From Sipunculus nudus (lineage: Eukaryota > Annelida > Sipuncula > Golfingiida > Sipunculidae), in the NCBI GenBank assembly GCA_026874595.1, contig CM049306.1:10127019-10191018 (forward strand): a stretch of 64,000 nt of DNA, written 5' to 3'. Of the stretch, positions 1 through 12,300 are shown one piece after another. The position numbers and the translations under genes were made by a program. Positions within the stretch are counted from its first letter, which is position 1, and each line of letters starts with the position of its first letter. Below the pieces are notes generated by a model. It did not search any database and was not told where the DNA came from. It was given only the letters and a program-made list of their open reading frames with translations.

Positions 1-2242
1 TTAAGAAATATGGATATGTTTAGAAATAATATATCTGTCTGATTAGTTATAATTTATATAACATTTTAAGTTAATATTTAAATAATTTCCAGATACACAT
101 AAAGAATTCAGTTGATCATATTGTAATTTTCCCGTTTGCATTCTTCATACTAAAAATGAAAACTTTAGTTATATCACTGGTATCCTAAATTTTAATTGTG
201 TCTCCATATACATATCACAAATTGAATATGAAATTACTGATGAAATTATGCTTCGATCTGTTTGCTTGTGTTTTCTGTATGCATGTGAAGAAAGTTAAAT
301 AACTGTCAAGGAAATCCGGCCTGAAGCAGGGAAGTTTAGATGTGGTGATGCATGTATACACTCCTCAACCCTTCATACACTGATATTTACAGCATGCTAT
401 CAAGGAAATCAGAGATGAATGATCACCTTGATCTGCTTAAGTTACACTCATGACTGATGCTTCACTGCCATTCTAAATATCAAACTGAAATATCAAACTG
501 AAATTTCAAACTGAAATATCAGTAGCCCCTACAATTCTTGTAACACTTATCCAAATATTACTTCAGACAATAATGAAACAAACAAAAAAAAATGTCTCTT
601 TAGTGCATATATACCAACAATGAGAGAGGGCCGAAGAAAAATGTCCTGAAACGGGCAAGGGTCCTGCAGTTTCAACTATTATATATGCAAGAATAAGAGT
701 AAATGAGGTAAAATTTACTGAAAATTCCTGAAACAACAATGCCAAAATTTAATGAAATCAGGAAGTCTCTTGAAATTTCTCATGCCTGACATTATATACC
801 TCAAGGATTCATTTTTGACAAATTAAAGAAAATGATGAATTATAAAATAAAAATTAATCATTTTGTGGAATTAAAAAAATATAATTGTCATTTATATATT
901 TTCTGAATACTAGTATTTTGTATGACAACATCTAAAATCTTCATAAATTGATGCATAGAAACAGTTCAAACTTTATATTTCCTTTGCATGGCAGTTGTCT
1001 GACACAAGAATTTTTTAATTCTAGATCTACCAAAATTCATAAGATCTGGGTGAGGTGGTTAAAATGCATATTTGTCATTCTGTTCATAATTTAAGAATTT
1101 TCTGTCTGAATCTCTTTCAATCTTCCTGAGATATTATATAAAATTATGATGATAGACAATAAGGGTTCAGGTGAGGTCTACAGGTTCCAGCATGGTTTAG
1201 TTTTGTAGATAAATGGTCACCATATACTCCTTGGTCTGTGGGTATCTGAACTTACATCATGATGGCACGAACATCTGTAAAATGTGTTTAAAGTCACAAG
1301 TTTAATCATCTGCAGATCAGAATTCAAATCTGTCCTTCTCAGTCCAACTTTTATCACAGTTTTCAAACAGACAGTGAAGTCGTCCTGCTATGGCTCTGAC
1401 TTCAAATAAACATTCCATTTTAACTTGCCAAGTATTGCAAATATTTGGGTTTTCAGTTCAAAACTGTTTACCATAAAACACACCCTCTTAAGTGAGGTCA
1501 GTTTGTGGCAGCTGGGAGTCTATCCTTCATTTCTGTAAAGGTTTGGTGAGATAAAATTCTAAATCATTTTATGTAGCCATTGCCATTGCTGCGAGTTTGG
1601 ATTTTAGACATGGGCTCTGTAATAAGGATTGATTTCTTTGCCAGTGACTTGGTGTTGGAATTCTGAAATTATGCCAAATAATGTTTTATGTTTAAAGGTT
1701 TACTCAGGCTGGTGTCTTTTAGTTCACTTGATTTTCCAAAAGTGTGTGAATCATTTATGAATTTTATTCATTGCCATTTTTATTTATATATTTTCCATTA
1801 TTTTTAGGCACATATATTTATGGGATGATATAACATCAGTTTGGTACTATCCAGATATAGCAAATTTGGCTAAGCATCAAGAGCTAGGGGTTCATTCGAA
1901 GCCTTTGTTTCTGACATTTAATTTTATTTACCATATGTGAACTAATTATTATAAGAAGTTTTGGTATTAAATAAAATGGTATATAAAATTTCATATGAAA
2001 AATTGTACCATTTAAAATTTAAATATTAGTCATTTCTTGTGCATAAAAAGAACAGGCACACATCCACTTTCTATAAATAAAATGAATTTGAAGTGCCTGG
2101 CAGGTCTGTGGAATAGAAACAATATATTGCTGTTAGGTTATTTAAATTAAATGACAGAGAAGAATCAAGCAGGCTTTGAGTTTAAGGTGTGTTGTGCCAG
2201 TTTGCTTATGCGAGAAATATTTCAATTCTTCTCTACTTTCAG
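1..2242. other. No recognisable gene
   Basis: AT-rich non-coding DNA. I found no exon with convincing coding character on either strand. It is probably intron of the gene whose last exon begins at 2243, since that exon starts with a clear splice acceptor. Confidence 0.4.
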
Positions 2243-2437
2243 AATGGATCAATAGATGCAAACAGTCAAGGTCAAAAGAGCGGCTCAAGGGAGGACAGTG
2301 TGGGGAGCAGAAAGAGCTCGGTGGATCAGAAAAACCGTCGTAACACACAGAAATCTAACGCATCCATGGAAGTGTCACCTAGCAACAGTGATACAAACCC
2401 AGACAAAAAAGGCAGCAAAACCTGCGTGATACTCTGA
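2243..2437 (+). CDS. Terminal exon of a CAAX-box (prenylated) protein
   Basis: A pyrimidine-rich acceptor (ctactttcag) ends at 2242. An open frame of 64 codons follows in phase 0 and stops with TGA at 2435-2437. The peptide is hydrophilic and rich in Ser, Asn, Lys and Arg, beginning NGSIDANSQGQKSG and ending KKGSKTCVIL. The last four residues, CVIL, form a CAAX box, and a final Leu is typical of geranylgeranylation by GGTase-I, so the protein is probably tethered to a membrane. The basic stretch before the Cys fits a second, electrostatic membrane signal. I do not recognise the parent family: small GTPases, prenylated phosphodiesterases and others use such tails. Upstream exons lie to the left and were not found here. 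Confidence 0.6.
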   Translation, partial: NGSIDANSQGQKSGSREDSVGSRKSSVDQKNRRNTQKSNASMEVSPSNSDTNPDKKGSKTCVIL

Positions 2438-2940
2438 CACATGGTCAGATGTCACAAGCATGGACATACTGTATTCTGATGGTGCGCTAGGATAGCTGCA
2501 ATATTCTCAACATGCTCCTCTCATTTATAAACCCTTTCATACCATCGCTTTACAACCCAACCAGGTTTTCTAATTTATTACAGCTGTTTATTATCAGTTC
2601 AGTAGAATACAATTCAAAACCAGATTTTTTTTTATAATTTATAACCAGTTTCAGAATAATACCATGTATATTGCAAAACCAGTATTTTTTTATGAATAGA
2701 AACATGTCTGATTACCAGTTAATCAGTTGATTATAAAACAAGACTATTTAAAACTTTATGTAAAAAGATTATATTTTCTTACATATTTGTCACTTTAGTG
2801 TACAAGTCTACTTCAATACAAATCAGCCTCCTTGCTTGATAATATCAGGAGGTAATGTCAACAGTCTTTTTTCAAAACCATATGATTTGAGAAGAGAACC
2901 AATCAACTGTGCAGTAATAAAATGACAAAATAACCTTTTA
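2438..2940 (+). other. Probable 3' UTR of the CAAX gene
   Basis: Follows the stop at 2437. The first good polyadenylation signal is AATAAA at 2916-2921, so a 3' UTR of about 500 nt is plausible. No coding potential is seen. Confidence 0.4.
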
Positions 2941-5900
2941 ATAAATGACAGTCTCTTTCTAAACCAGGCTGAGTTGAGTTAATGAGAACAGATCCCGTCT
3001 ACTGTTTTATAATCTACTTATTGATTTAACAGCATGGTATGGACAGCATCAATTTTTATATCATGATATTTATATATTGTAATATGATATCATAATATCA
3101 TTGTCTGGTGTGGGGACTGCAGCACTTTTGATATGGTTCATGGACTACCTATGAACTAGTAAATTCCCTATAATTAGTAAATGTTTTAAGAACATGTTTC
3201 TGTCAGTTTGTCAAACACCCATTTTGAATATACCAATACCCATGTATTTTTTATATTATAATGATTATTTTGTTCTATACAACATTTCATGCAATTCTAA
3301 AATGTTATCCATGAAAAAAATGATTTTCTGAGCCCAGACCTGTGTGATGCCACTATATTCAGATAGTTATCCTGAAAGAGCATGCATGTCCCAAAACTGG
3401 GATAAAAATGTATATCATGATGATTTGAAAGGTAATGATATGATTATTGCAGCTGTTGGATATTGTGGTAAAAATACCCAATTTCAGTTATCATCCCAAC
3501 CATAAAAACCAGTCTATTCACTGTATTTTTTGTGTGGATAAATTATATGCAGATTAATTATATGCATAGGGAATTACATCTATGAATTACAGCCATCTCC
3601 AACCTCCTTTTATCTGATCAGGTTGTAAAATCTGACAGACATTACCACCCTCCTGCATCTATTACGGAGGATGACACCAGGCAGGGACATAATACAAAAC
3701 ACACCTGTTGGTTGTTTATGTCATAAATTTAATATTCATGCTCATGTCAGCAAACATTGATAGGTCTGAAGGAGGAAAACATACAATGAGTATCATCCTT
3801 GTATGGCACACACCAGTAGATATTTGCACTTGTATAGGTGAATTGTCTGCCATGGGAACATGTTAAGCTTTAAATACAGTAATACAGGGTAACAGTTAAC
3901 CATGACAATTGTATGCATATTAAGGTGATCTATAAATGGTTTAACATGCACATGCTATGAGATAAGATACCAGCTGTAATGTAACTCCTACAAATTGTTT
4001 GAAACACCAGGTGAGACCAGCTGTTTTATGTGCCTGTGTTACAATACTCTTTGAGCCTCGACAGACAATGTATGATCACAGTCAGAGGTAGAGTACATGT
4101 TCAGGTGGAAAAGTGGAATCAAAAGTTGACACAGTATTGTTGTATATAATGGAGGGAAAGCATTTGGATGACAGAAAACATTCCTAGTGAAGAACGATAG
4201 GGTATCTCTTGGGCTGTAGGAGCACATACACTAAAGTACATGCCTGGTATAATGTTGACTAATATACAACAACAGTTGTGATGAAGGGTTAGATAAGGAT
4301 GTACCAGTATATATTTAAGGTGACAAGTTACCTGTGCCATCTTGACTGTATGGCAGTAAGATCATCTAAGGCATACATTACAGTACTGTCCAGTATTAAA
4401 CGTTTCATATCTTTCAGCTGACCATGTTTATTTATGCTTTCTTAGCTTTATGAAATGGTATTAAACATTATACTATTAAATGGTATTGAACATTATTTTA
4501 TATACCGCTAAGTATAAGTAAGTATATATCGCTTAGGATAATGCCAAAGATGACCCATTATCTGAATGCACATTTATGTTATTCTGTTATATTTTTAATA
4601 ATTTATGTAAATGCCCTGCAGGTTTGTTTGCCCGTAGGAGGCATACAGAAATAATGTATTGTTATATCAGTTATCACTATATTACAGTGTAATATGATTA
4701 TTAGACTTGTATAATTAATATGGCCAAACACGGGTCAAAGGTTATTAGCCTGAGCTTGAAACCTCCTTGGCTGAGAAACCCCAGGAAGATCAGGATCTTG
4801 GATTTAGAGGTGCCAGTACACTATATTTGTTATTTGTTTGGACAATCAGTATATATTATAATAATTTAATATGAATGGTCAATCTGAACTTGAAGGGACT
4901 TTCCCTTTAGGAGCAAGACACAATATGAGATATTAAAGTATTATTTTTCTGCCATCTCCTCATCAAATTCTCAGCACTTTTAGTTATTTCATGTTTGATC
5001 TCAAACTATACTCATGTAATCATGATTATTTACTTACATGCATCTACAAATAGAATATTTTACACATTTCCTTATTTCCCTGTAGAGTATTTGTATTAGA
5101 TCTCACCACATTTTACACATATTTTACACCCTGATTAGTTTCAGCTGTGATACATTTCATTTCAACAATTATAGTTTATTTCTTGTAAGTTATGAAAACT
5201 GCATTTGACACTTGTACATTAACTGAATGATACCATGTGATGATAGCCCTTAAAAGGTCTGTTTGTATGATATTGCTGTGAACAATTAATTATATTCTAG
5301 CATGATTGCTTAATTTAAAGGTCTGTGATATTGTATATAGCATATTACCCATACACATAGTAACAGCACACAAAAGCTCACAAGTTGTACATGGTAGAGA
5401 AATTACTTTGCTGACCAGTTGGATGAGGTAATGAAGGTCACATAGGCATCTTATTCAAGGGTTACAACCTGCCTGGGATTTTTTCTATGCCAACACAATA
5501 ATTTTGTGCATGAGCAATAGTACCATATGTTATGAAGTCTCTTTTTGTTAATATATTTGTTATGTTATTAGTGCTGCAAAACCATTTCACTCATTTCTAA
5601 CTCTTGTCAATTTGTGAATAAACTCATGCAGATTAAGAATTTTCTGTTTTCTTTCATTGTTGACTGATTGAGAGTAAGCTTGTGATATATGCTTGGTATA
5701 TCAAGGGAAATGACAAGTTATTACATACACAAAGAGTCACTAATATTACTTCCTTGGTGACCAGTAAAGGCATGGAAATCTAAATTTCACAACCAAACAA
5801 TTTGGCCAAGAAATTACTGGAAGCAGAAATGAAGTCCAATAACATTATAGAAGTTTGTGTCTACTTCCAGGGTATTCAAAACTGGGATTCAAATCAAATT

Positions 5901-6045
5901 TTCTAAGGGCCTAGGACCCAAAGATGCCTAAAAATAAACCAATCTTTGTGTTTTATGCAGGAGTAAATGAAATTTAATTTTGATAACCATGTTCTCATTC
6001 ACTACTTTCACTCAAAAATCAGAAATGTCAAAGCATTTGTCAAGT
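2941..6045. other. Intergenic, nothing recognised
   Basis: AT-rich spacer between two converging genes, the CAAX gene (+) and FRA10AC1 (-). Short ORFs here show no family resemblance and are not supported. Confidence 0.4.
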
Positions 6046-6051
6046 TATATA

Positions 6052-6057
6052 TTTATT
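6052..6057 (-). terminator. FRA10AC1: Candidate poly(A) signal of FRA10AC1
   Basis: AATAAA on the minus strand, about 280 nt past the FRA10AC1 stop codon. It is the first canonical hexamer in that direction that I noticed, giving a short 3' UTR. Supported only by position and motif. Confidence 0.4.
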
Positions 6058-6333
6058 ATGCTAGATACAAATGTGTTTGCTTTAGCTGAATGTATCATTT
6101 ACAGATCAAATATTTGTCCATCTCTTCTAGATTATGGATGATTCTATAATACTAATAATAGTTATAAGTGGACAATATCTCAGGTAAAGTAATAATGTAC
6201 AAAACACTGCCGCACAACAGCATACTACAGGGTTCACCCTAAACATAACAAACAATTGCCAACAGTGTATTAAAGTCCTTAACTGTAATTACCAGTGTCA
6301 GATTTGATAATCTTCTGGAGACTCAACCAGATG

Positions 6334-6376
6334 TCACAAAAACATGTCTTCAAAGTAACTGTCAAATTCTTCCTCC
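6334..6376 (-). CDS. FRA10AC1: FRA10AC1 coding exon 13 (stop)
   Basis: Encodes EEEFDSYFEDMFL and the stop TGA at 6334-6336, matching the human C-terminus EEEFDEYFQDLFL. Acceptor ttttccag. The preceding intron (6377-9165) holds a Harbinger-like MITE with a family-A insert. Confidence 0.95.
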
Positions 6377-9300
6377 CTGGAAAAAGGAACAAAATATTAA
6401 ACTAAAACAGATCAAATTCTTGTTAACAGTTGAAATTAAAAGTAAACCAATTTTCATGATAATACTATACAATTTCCAGGAAATTTGTGTATTGATTGTA
6501 TAGTAACAGTACAAGACCTCCACTTCAAACTTTGAGGCATAATTTAAGGGCATATAAAATTCAAAGTATTCATGAACTCTCAGGATTGATTTTATTTAGT
6601 AGATTTAAATTGGCCAGCTTGTCTTGATGCTCCACAACCACTGTCAGAAACAAACCCCTGAGTGAAATTTAGGAAAAAATGTACGGATACAAATGAAGAT
6701 GTGTGTGCAAAATTAGAGGTGCTGATAATTCATACTACTAGATGACTAGACAATACAGTGAGATCTGTGTTGTAAGACCACCTATGGGACTCCTAAGAAT
6801 TGGTCTTAATTCACAGGTTACAAGACCAATCAGCGATAACTAAGTGAATGCGTTTGGATCACACAAGGATCTTGCTAGACAGATGGTCTTTAGGAAAGGT
6901 TCCACTGAATGGTGAGATGTGCTGACAAAAGGCTAATAAGGCCAAAAAAAAAAAGGTTTGGTTCTCAGGCCCATTTTTTTTTAGCGAACCTGTGAGCTTA
7001 TGTGATGGTGCGGCGGCTTCAGTCGTGGGTCGTGTGTTGTGCTGCGTCTGTACATAACCATAGCTATCTCAAAACCAGCAGAAGCTAGCATCACCAAATT
7101 TTTTTGCAAATAATCAGTCATCTGAAAAACTCTATCAGATTTTGGTTAATTTTTTTCTAACTGCATTTTCTTAGATTTTATAGGGAACAACTGTCCAACC
7201 AAAAACTGTTTCCAAGTCAAGAGGTCACTCAGTACAAACAGGTGAGGTCCAGACATCACCATGGCAACTGACCTGGCTCTGGCGGGTGTCTAGACAAGGT
7301 GTCTAGACATCTAGACACAGCGTCTAGACATCTAGACACAATGTCTAGATGCAGAATTCCCAGATTATTGGAACTATATCTTTCAACTGTTTGAAAAAAC
7401 TTGGTTTGCATTTTAAGTGAATAGGGTTTATCATCAGGTCACATGTGAACTGCTGCGTGTTCAATTTTGGTTGACCTCTGACCTTTCCTTGCTGCCCAGC
7501 GTCCATTTGTGCGGCTGTTTCCACACATAAACCCACATATCTTGGGAACCGTTTGACATATCAGGCTAAAAATTTTGCACAAATGTAGCCCTTTGATAGC
7601 TTTATAACATACACTAAAAATGGTAGTGCCACCTGCAACCATTTTTGCACACCATCCATCTGTTCATCTGCCTTGGGATAAAATCACTCATAACCTAGCA
7701 GTGGTTGGACTTTTCCACCTGAAATTTTGCAGGTTTTTACATCCTGGACAGCTTTCTCGATTTTATTACAGGTGGCGCCACCCACATTTACGTTTACTCT
7801 GCAGACATCCAAGCTCATATCTCGGGAACCGTTTGACTGATCAGGACAAAATTTTGCTTGTGTACAGATCTCACGTAGCTCTTCATCATAGGCAAAACTG
7901 GTGGCACCACCTGCAACCACGTATGCACAGAGTCCATCTGTTCATCTGCCTTGGGATAAAATTGCTCATATCTCAACAGTGGTTTTACTTATCCACCTGT
8001 AATTTTGCAGGTTTATACATCCTGGACAATTTTCTTGATTTTATGACAGGTGGCATCCCCTACATTCACTTTTACGCTGCAGACTATCAAGCTAATATGC
8101 AACACACTTCACTCTATTCCCCTTGCCACGTAATCCATGCCTCACTTCACCCATCCCACTCTGATTTCTGCAGTTACACAGAGTCGCTTGTGGACTACCC
8201 ATATTCTTGTTTTAAAATGTCCTAGTCTGAAACTTGTAGGCCTTGTTTCAGAAATTAGTGCTGGCCATTTTTTACCTGTTTTGTATGTTTTGATAAAAAA
8301 TGTCATATGATCAGGGAAAACCATGATAAGAACAGATTGTTTTTGCTTAACAGGTAAATGCATTACACATCAAAGGAAATCTTATCCAAATTGTATTATT
8401 TTATTTTCTTGAAAGATGAAAAAAAAAAAAATTTTATGCAGGGGGTTAAAATTGACGGGGGCGGTGCCAGAGAACAAACCTTTTTTTTTGCCTAATAAAG
8501 CCATGATATTCCACCATATCTAGCTGTAGGAGTCATCAAAATCAACACCACTTTTGTAAGAGCAAGATGGGATAACTCCTATGTAAGTATTATGGATGGT
8601 ATCACAGGCCAGGGATCATGAATGAAAGATTACAACCATCCTCAATTATTTGCGAGGGAAAGTATGCAGGACAGAGTAGTGCTGTCTCCAGATTTTCTGG
8701 TAAAATTTCAACAAGAAATCTATATAATATAATGTTACTGAAGTTATGCTCTTGAAGATGCATCACAAATGAGACCTGCATGGAGTTTTAGGAGCTACAC
8801 CAGCTTATGAGTCCATGGGATCACATAATTCTTGCTAATTGGTCAGATTATGGGAAAGTATCAATAAATAAACTGTCAGGTTTGTAAAACTACTGAAATA
8901 GAATATCTCTCACTTCAGTTCTTAAATACATGTGAAGTGCCTAAAATACAATCTTGTAGAGAAGATTCAAGAAAAAAAATAGCACTCAAACAAGGAAAGA
9001 ATTATTAAGCCTTATTAAACAAACTTTGGATTTTCCTTGTTACTTTGGACTCCTTGTTCTGCATCAATGACTATTTACCATAAGAACAGAGGTGACAGGT
9101 TAAATAATGTGAGACATCTGACTTTTTGCTCTCCTGTATGCTGTCACAAAGACACACAACCATACCTAGATTTCTCCTCCGTGACCTTGGCAGGTCCACT
9201 CCAGATGGATTTCTCTTCTTTTTGATCCGGAGCCTGCTTCTCTGTCTTATCATCCCTGCTTCCTTTTTCATCCCTCTGTTCTTCTGTTCTGTGGCTGGAC

Positions 9301-12300
9301 TCTGAGACATCTTCTGAGGGAATAACAGAATACTCTACCCTCAGTGAATGCTTACATGTTAAAAGAATAAATACGCTCCCCACATGAAGGTTATACACTT
9401 GAGCTGTCCCTGATCTCCTTTTGTTTAAACAGCTGCCTTGTATAGCAAGGTTCTCTGGGGTACACCAGGGTGGGTACAGAGCAAAGGATAGTAATCAGAC
9501 AAATGAGAGCTTGGTATCACATTTGCATCCAGCTCTAAATTTTTAACTGGAAATACCTGCTCTCGTTGGCCTGATTACACCAGTTCTGGCACAGGGCCAA
9601 GAATCAGACAAAAACGACCAAGGTTAAAATTTAGAGCTGGATGCTCGATGCAATACCATGGTCTCTTTGGTCACATTACAATTCTTAATGGTCTGTCTCT
9701 GTATGATGGGTAATTATAATTATTACAGGAGCAGTTTATTCCTCAGGTGATTTACCAAATTTGTAATGTTCTGCTATCACATACAGCATAAAACTAATGA
9801 CATGTCCAAGAAATCAGACAAGTCATACAAAACTTAAAGAATTAATTATATTTGTAAATTACAATGATATATACACATGTATACTGTTATTATAATAAAT
9901 CATTCAAAGCATTATTCTTTGAATAAGGCAAACAAGGAAAGGGGTTTGGTATCACATACACATATATCTTTAAGATTCATGTCCTGCTTGAGATATTTTA
10001 AAGCATCACAGCTATATATAGATCTATAAATCACCTTGTGAAAGTCGTTGTCGCTTCTCAGGACTTGCTTCCTCCTCTTCTCTCATCTTTTTTCTTTTCT
10101 TTATTTCTTTTTTCCTGCATTTAAATTATTATGAAAACAATTGCATTCATTTATCCATTTACTGCAAAGATTATTTTTTTTTAACTCTGAAACTTTATAT
10201 TAACATTAAAGGTTAAACATTTCATTTGACATTTACCAAATTATTGACAGTAACTACAAAGATGGTTTGCTTTAGGTCAACAGAAATCCTTATAAATGAG
10301 ATAAATAAGACATCACATAATAAGCCAAATGAGTGAGATCCAGGTTACATCTTATGTTGTTTTCTCTGAGCAGTAAATGGATAAATATTATTTAGTAGAG
10401 TGTGAATTAATGTATCAAAAAGAAGTTTTAAATATACCTATAATAGGAATAATGTGAATTAGGAGAGATATTTTTTAAAGTTGAAAAAAAACACTGTTTC
10501 TCTCTTCATATTGACAAAATCTGTACAGTTCTGTTTTCAAGACTTATACACTGGTCTCTTTAGTGTAATTTTTATATACAAAATTAGATATTCACTTACT
10601 TGTGTCTATAGTTGAGTTTGTATGAACATTCTGGGCACAACCCTGAAGAAAAAAGGTTTATATTGGTACATTTTAAAGAAAACTTGTTATCTTTGTCAAA
10701 CAAAGAAATTTTTTCCTCATGCAACATGATATTTGAGTTTTATACATGTCTGTGTGTTTATCTGTGTCCAAGACTGATTTCCAGAAAGACTGCTCTGCCT
10801 GACAGACATAAATACACACTTTCACAATCTCATATGTACTAAGACACACTGTCAACTTGCACATGGTCTGAAGTTGACCACTTTGAAACATCTCTTACAT
10901 TAACAGAAGGTCTTGGCAATAAGTACCATATAAGACGTTTTTTTTTTTTATAATATAAAATTTGTACACACATGGATACTTCAATGCCAAAAATAGAGGT
11001 ACTAAAAGGAAGAAATTGACACAACAGAGTTTAGACAAAAGTCACATTTTAGTGAGACTTACTTAATTTAACTAGAGCATTCTTCTTTTCTCCATGTTCC
11101 ATGTAACCAAAGTTGACTTCCCAACTTTTTAAACCTTCTGTGTCCTTACATTTCTTCTCCCCACAGATAAACTGTCCTGAAGGCGAGATAACAACAAACA
11201 TCAACAAGAATACAGGTACTCGACAAGTGACTACGTGTACCCCCCGAAATCAGAGTGGGACAGGTGAAGTGAGACATGGATTGAGTGGTGAGGGGAAATA
11301 GAGAGAGGTGTGTTGCATATTAGCATGGACGTCTGCAGCTGAAATGTGTAGGTAGGTGGTGCCACCTGCCATAAAATCCAATAAGTTATCCAAGCTGTAT
11401 ACAATTGCAAAATTTAGGGCAGATAAGTCAAACCACTGCCAAGATATGAGTGATTTTATACCATAGCAGACAAACAGGCGGAAGCTGTGCAAAAATGGTT
11501 GCAGGTGGCGCCACCAGTTTTGCATAAGATAAAGAGCTATGTGAGATCTATACACATGCAACATTTCAGGAGGATACGTCAAACCAGTCCTGAGATAGAA
11601 GCCTGGATGTCTGCAGCCTGAACGTGAGAGTAGGTGGAGCCACCTACCACAAAATTGAGAAAGCTATACAAGATGTATATACATGCAAAATTTTAGGCAA
11701 ATAAGTCAAACCACTGCCGAGATATCAGTGATTTTGTCCCACGGCAGACAGACAGACGCTGAGCAATTATGATTGCAGGTGGTGCCACCAGTTTTGTGTA
11801 TGATAAAGAGCTATGTGGGATCTCTACACATGCAAAATTTTGGCCCAATCAGTCAGACGGTTCCCGAGATATGAGCTTGGATGTCCGCAATGTAAACGTG
11901 AATGTAGGTGGTGCCACCTGTCATAAAATCCAGAAAGCTATCCAGGATGAATACACATGCAAAATTTCAGGTGGATAAGTCCATTCACTGCAGAAATACG
12001 AGTGATTTTATCCCGAGGCAGAGGAACAGATGGACGCTGTGCAAAAATGGTTGCAGGTGGCGCCACCATTTTTTATGTATGTTATAAAGCCATCCAAGGG
12101 CTACATTTGTTCAATTTTTTTTTCCTGATTGGTCAAACGAGTCCGAAGATATGTGGATTAATGTGTACATGTACAGATGGACACACTGGAGAGAGGAAAG
12201 GTCAGAGGTCAATGCAAAATATTTTAGCACCAGTTTACTTGTGACCTAATAATCGTGTAAAGTTTCATAAAAAAAATCTGTTCAGTGGTCTCAGAGTTCT

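Larger units (their letters stand above)
6940..8492. mobile_element. PIF/Harbinger-like non-autonomous element, enlarged by an insertion
   Basis: The left end GGCCAAAAAAAAAAAGG, with GGTTCTCAGGC just inside, is mirrored at the right end (GCCAGAGAAC, then AAACC, a T-run and GCC). The trinucleotide TAA flanks both ends (6937-6939 and 8493-8495), as expected for 3-bp Harbinger target duplications. Related to the 339-bp element at 31054. Most of the extra length is a family-A repeat plus a TCTAGA-rich minisatellite. No transposase is seen. Confidence 0.65.

Noticed and set aside
2243-2437. Assignment of the CAAX exon to a named family such as PDE5/6-like phosphodiesterase or a Rap/Rho GTPase
   Set aside because: Only the tail is visible and CAAX boxes are shared by many families; no catalytic exon was found in the window.
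11769-11978. Repeated small ORFs with VAGGATSFVYDKEL-like peptides in several places
   Set aside because: They recur wherever family A occurs, in different strands relative to genes and with varying frames, so they reflect repeat sequence rather than a protein family. The same holds for the METFHRSLSVSKMKILG-type ORFs in family B.
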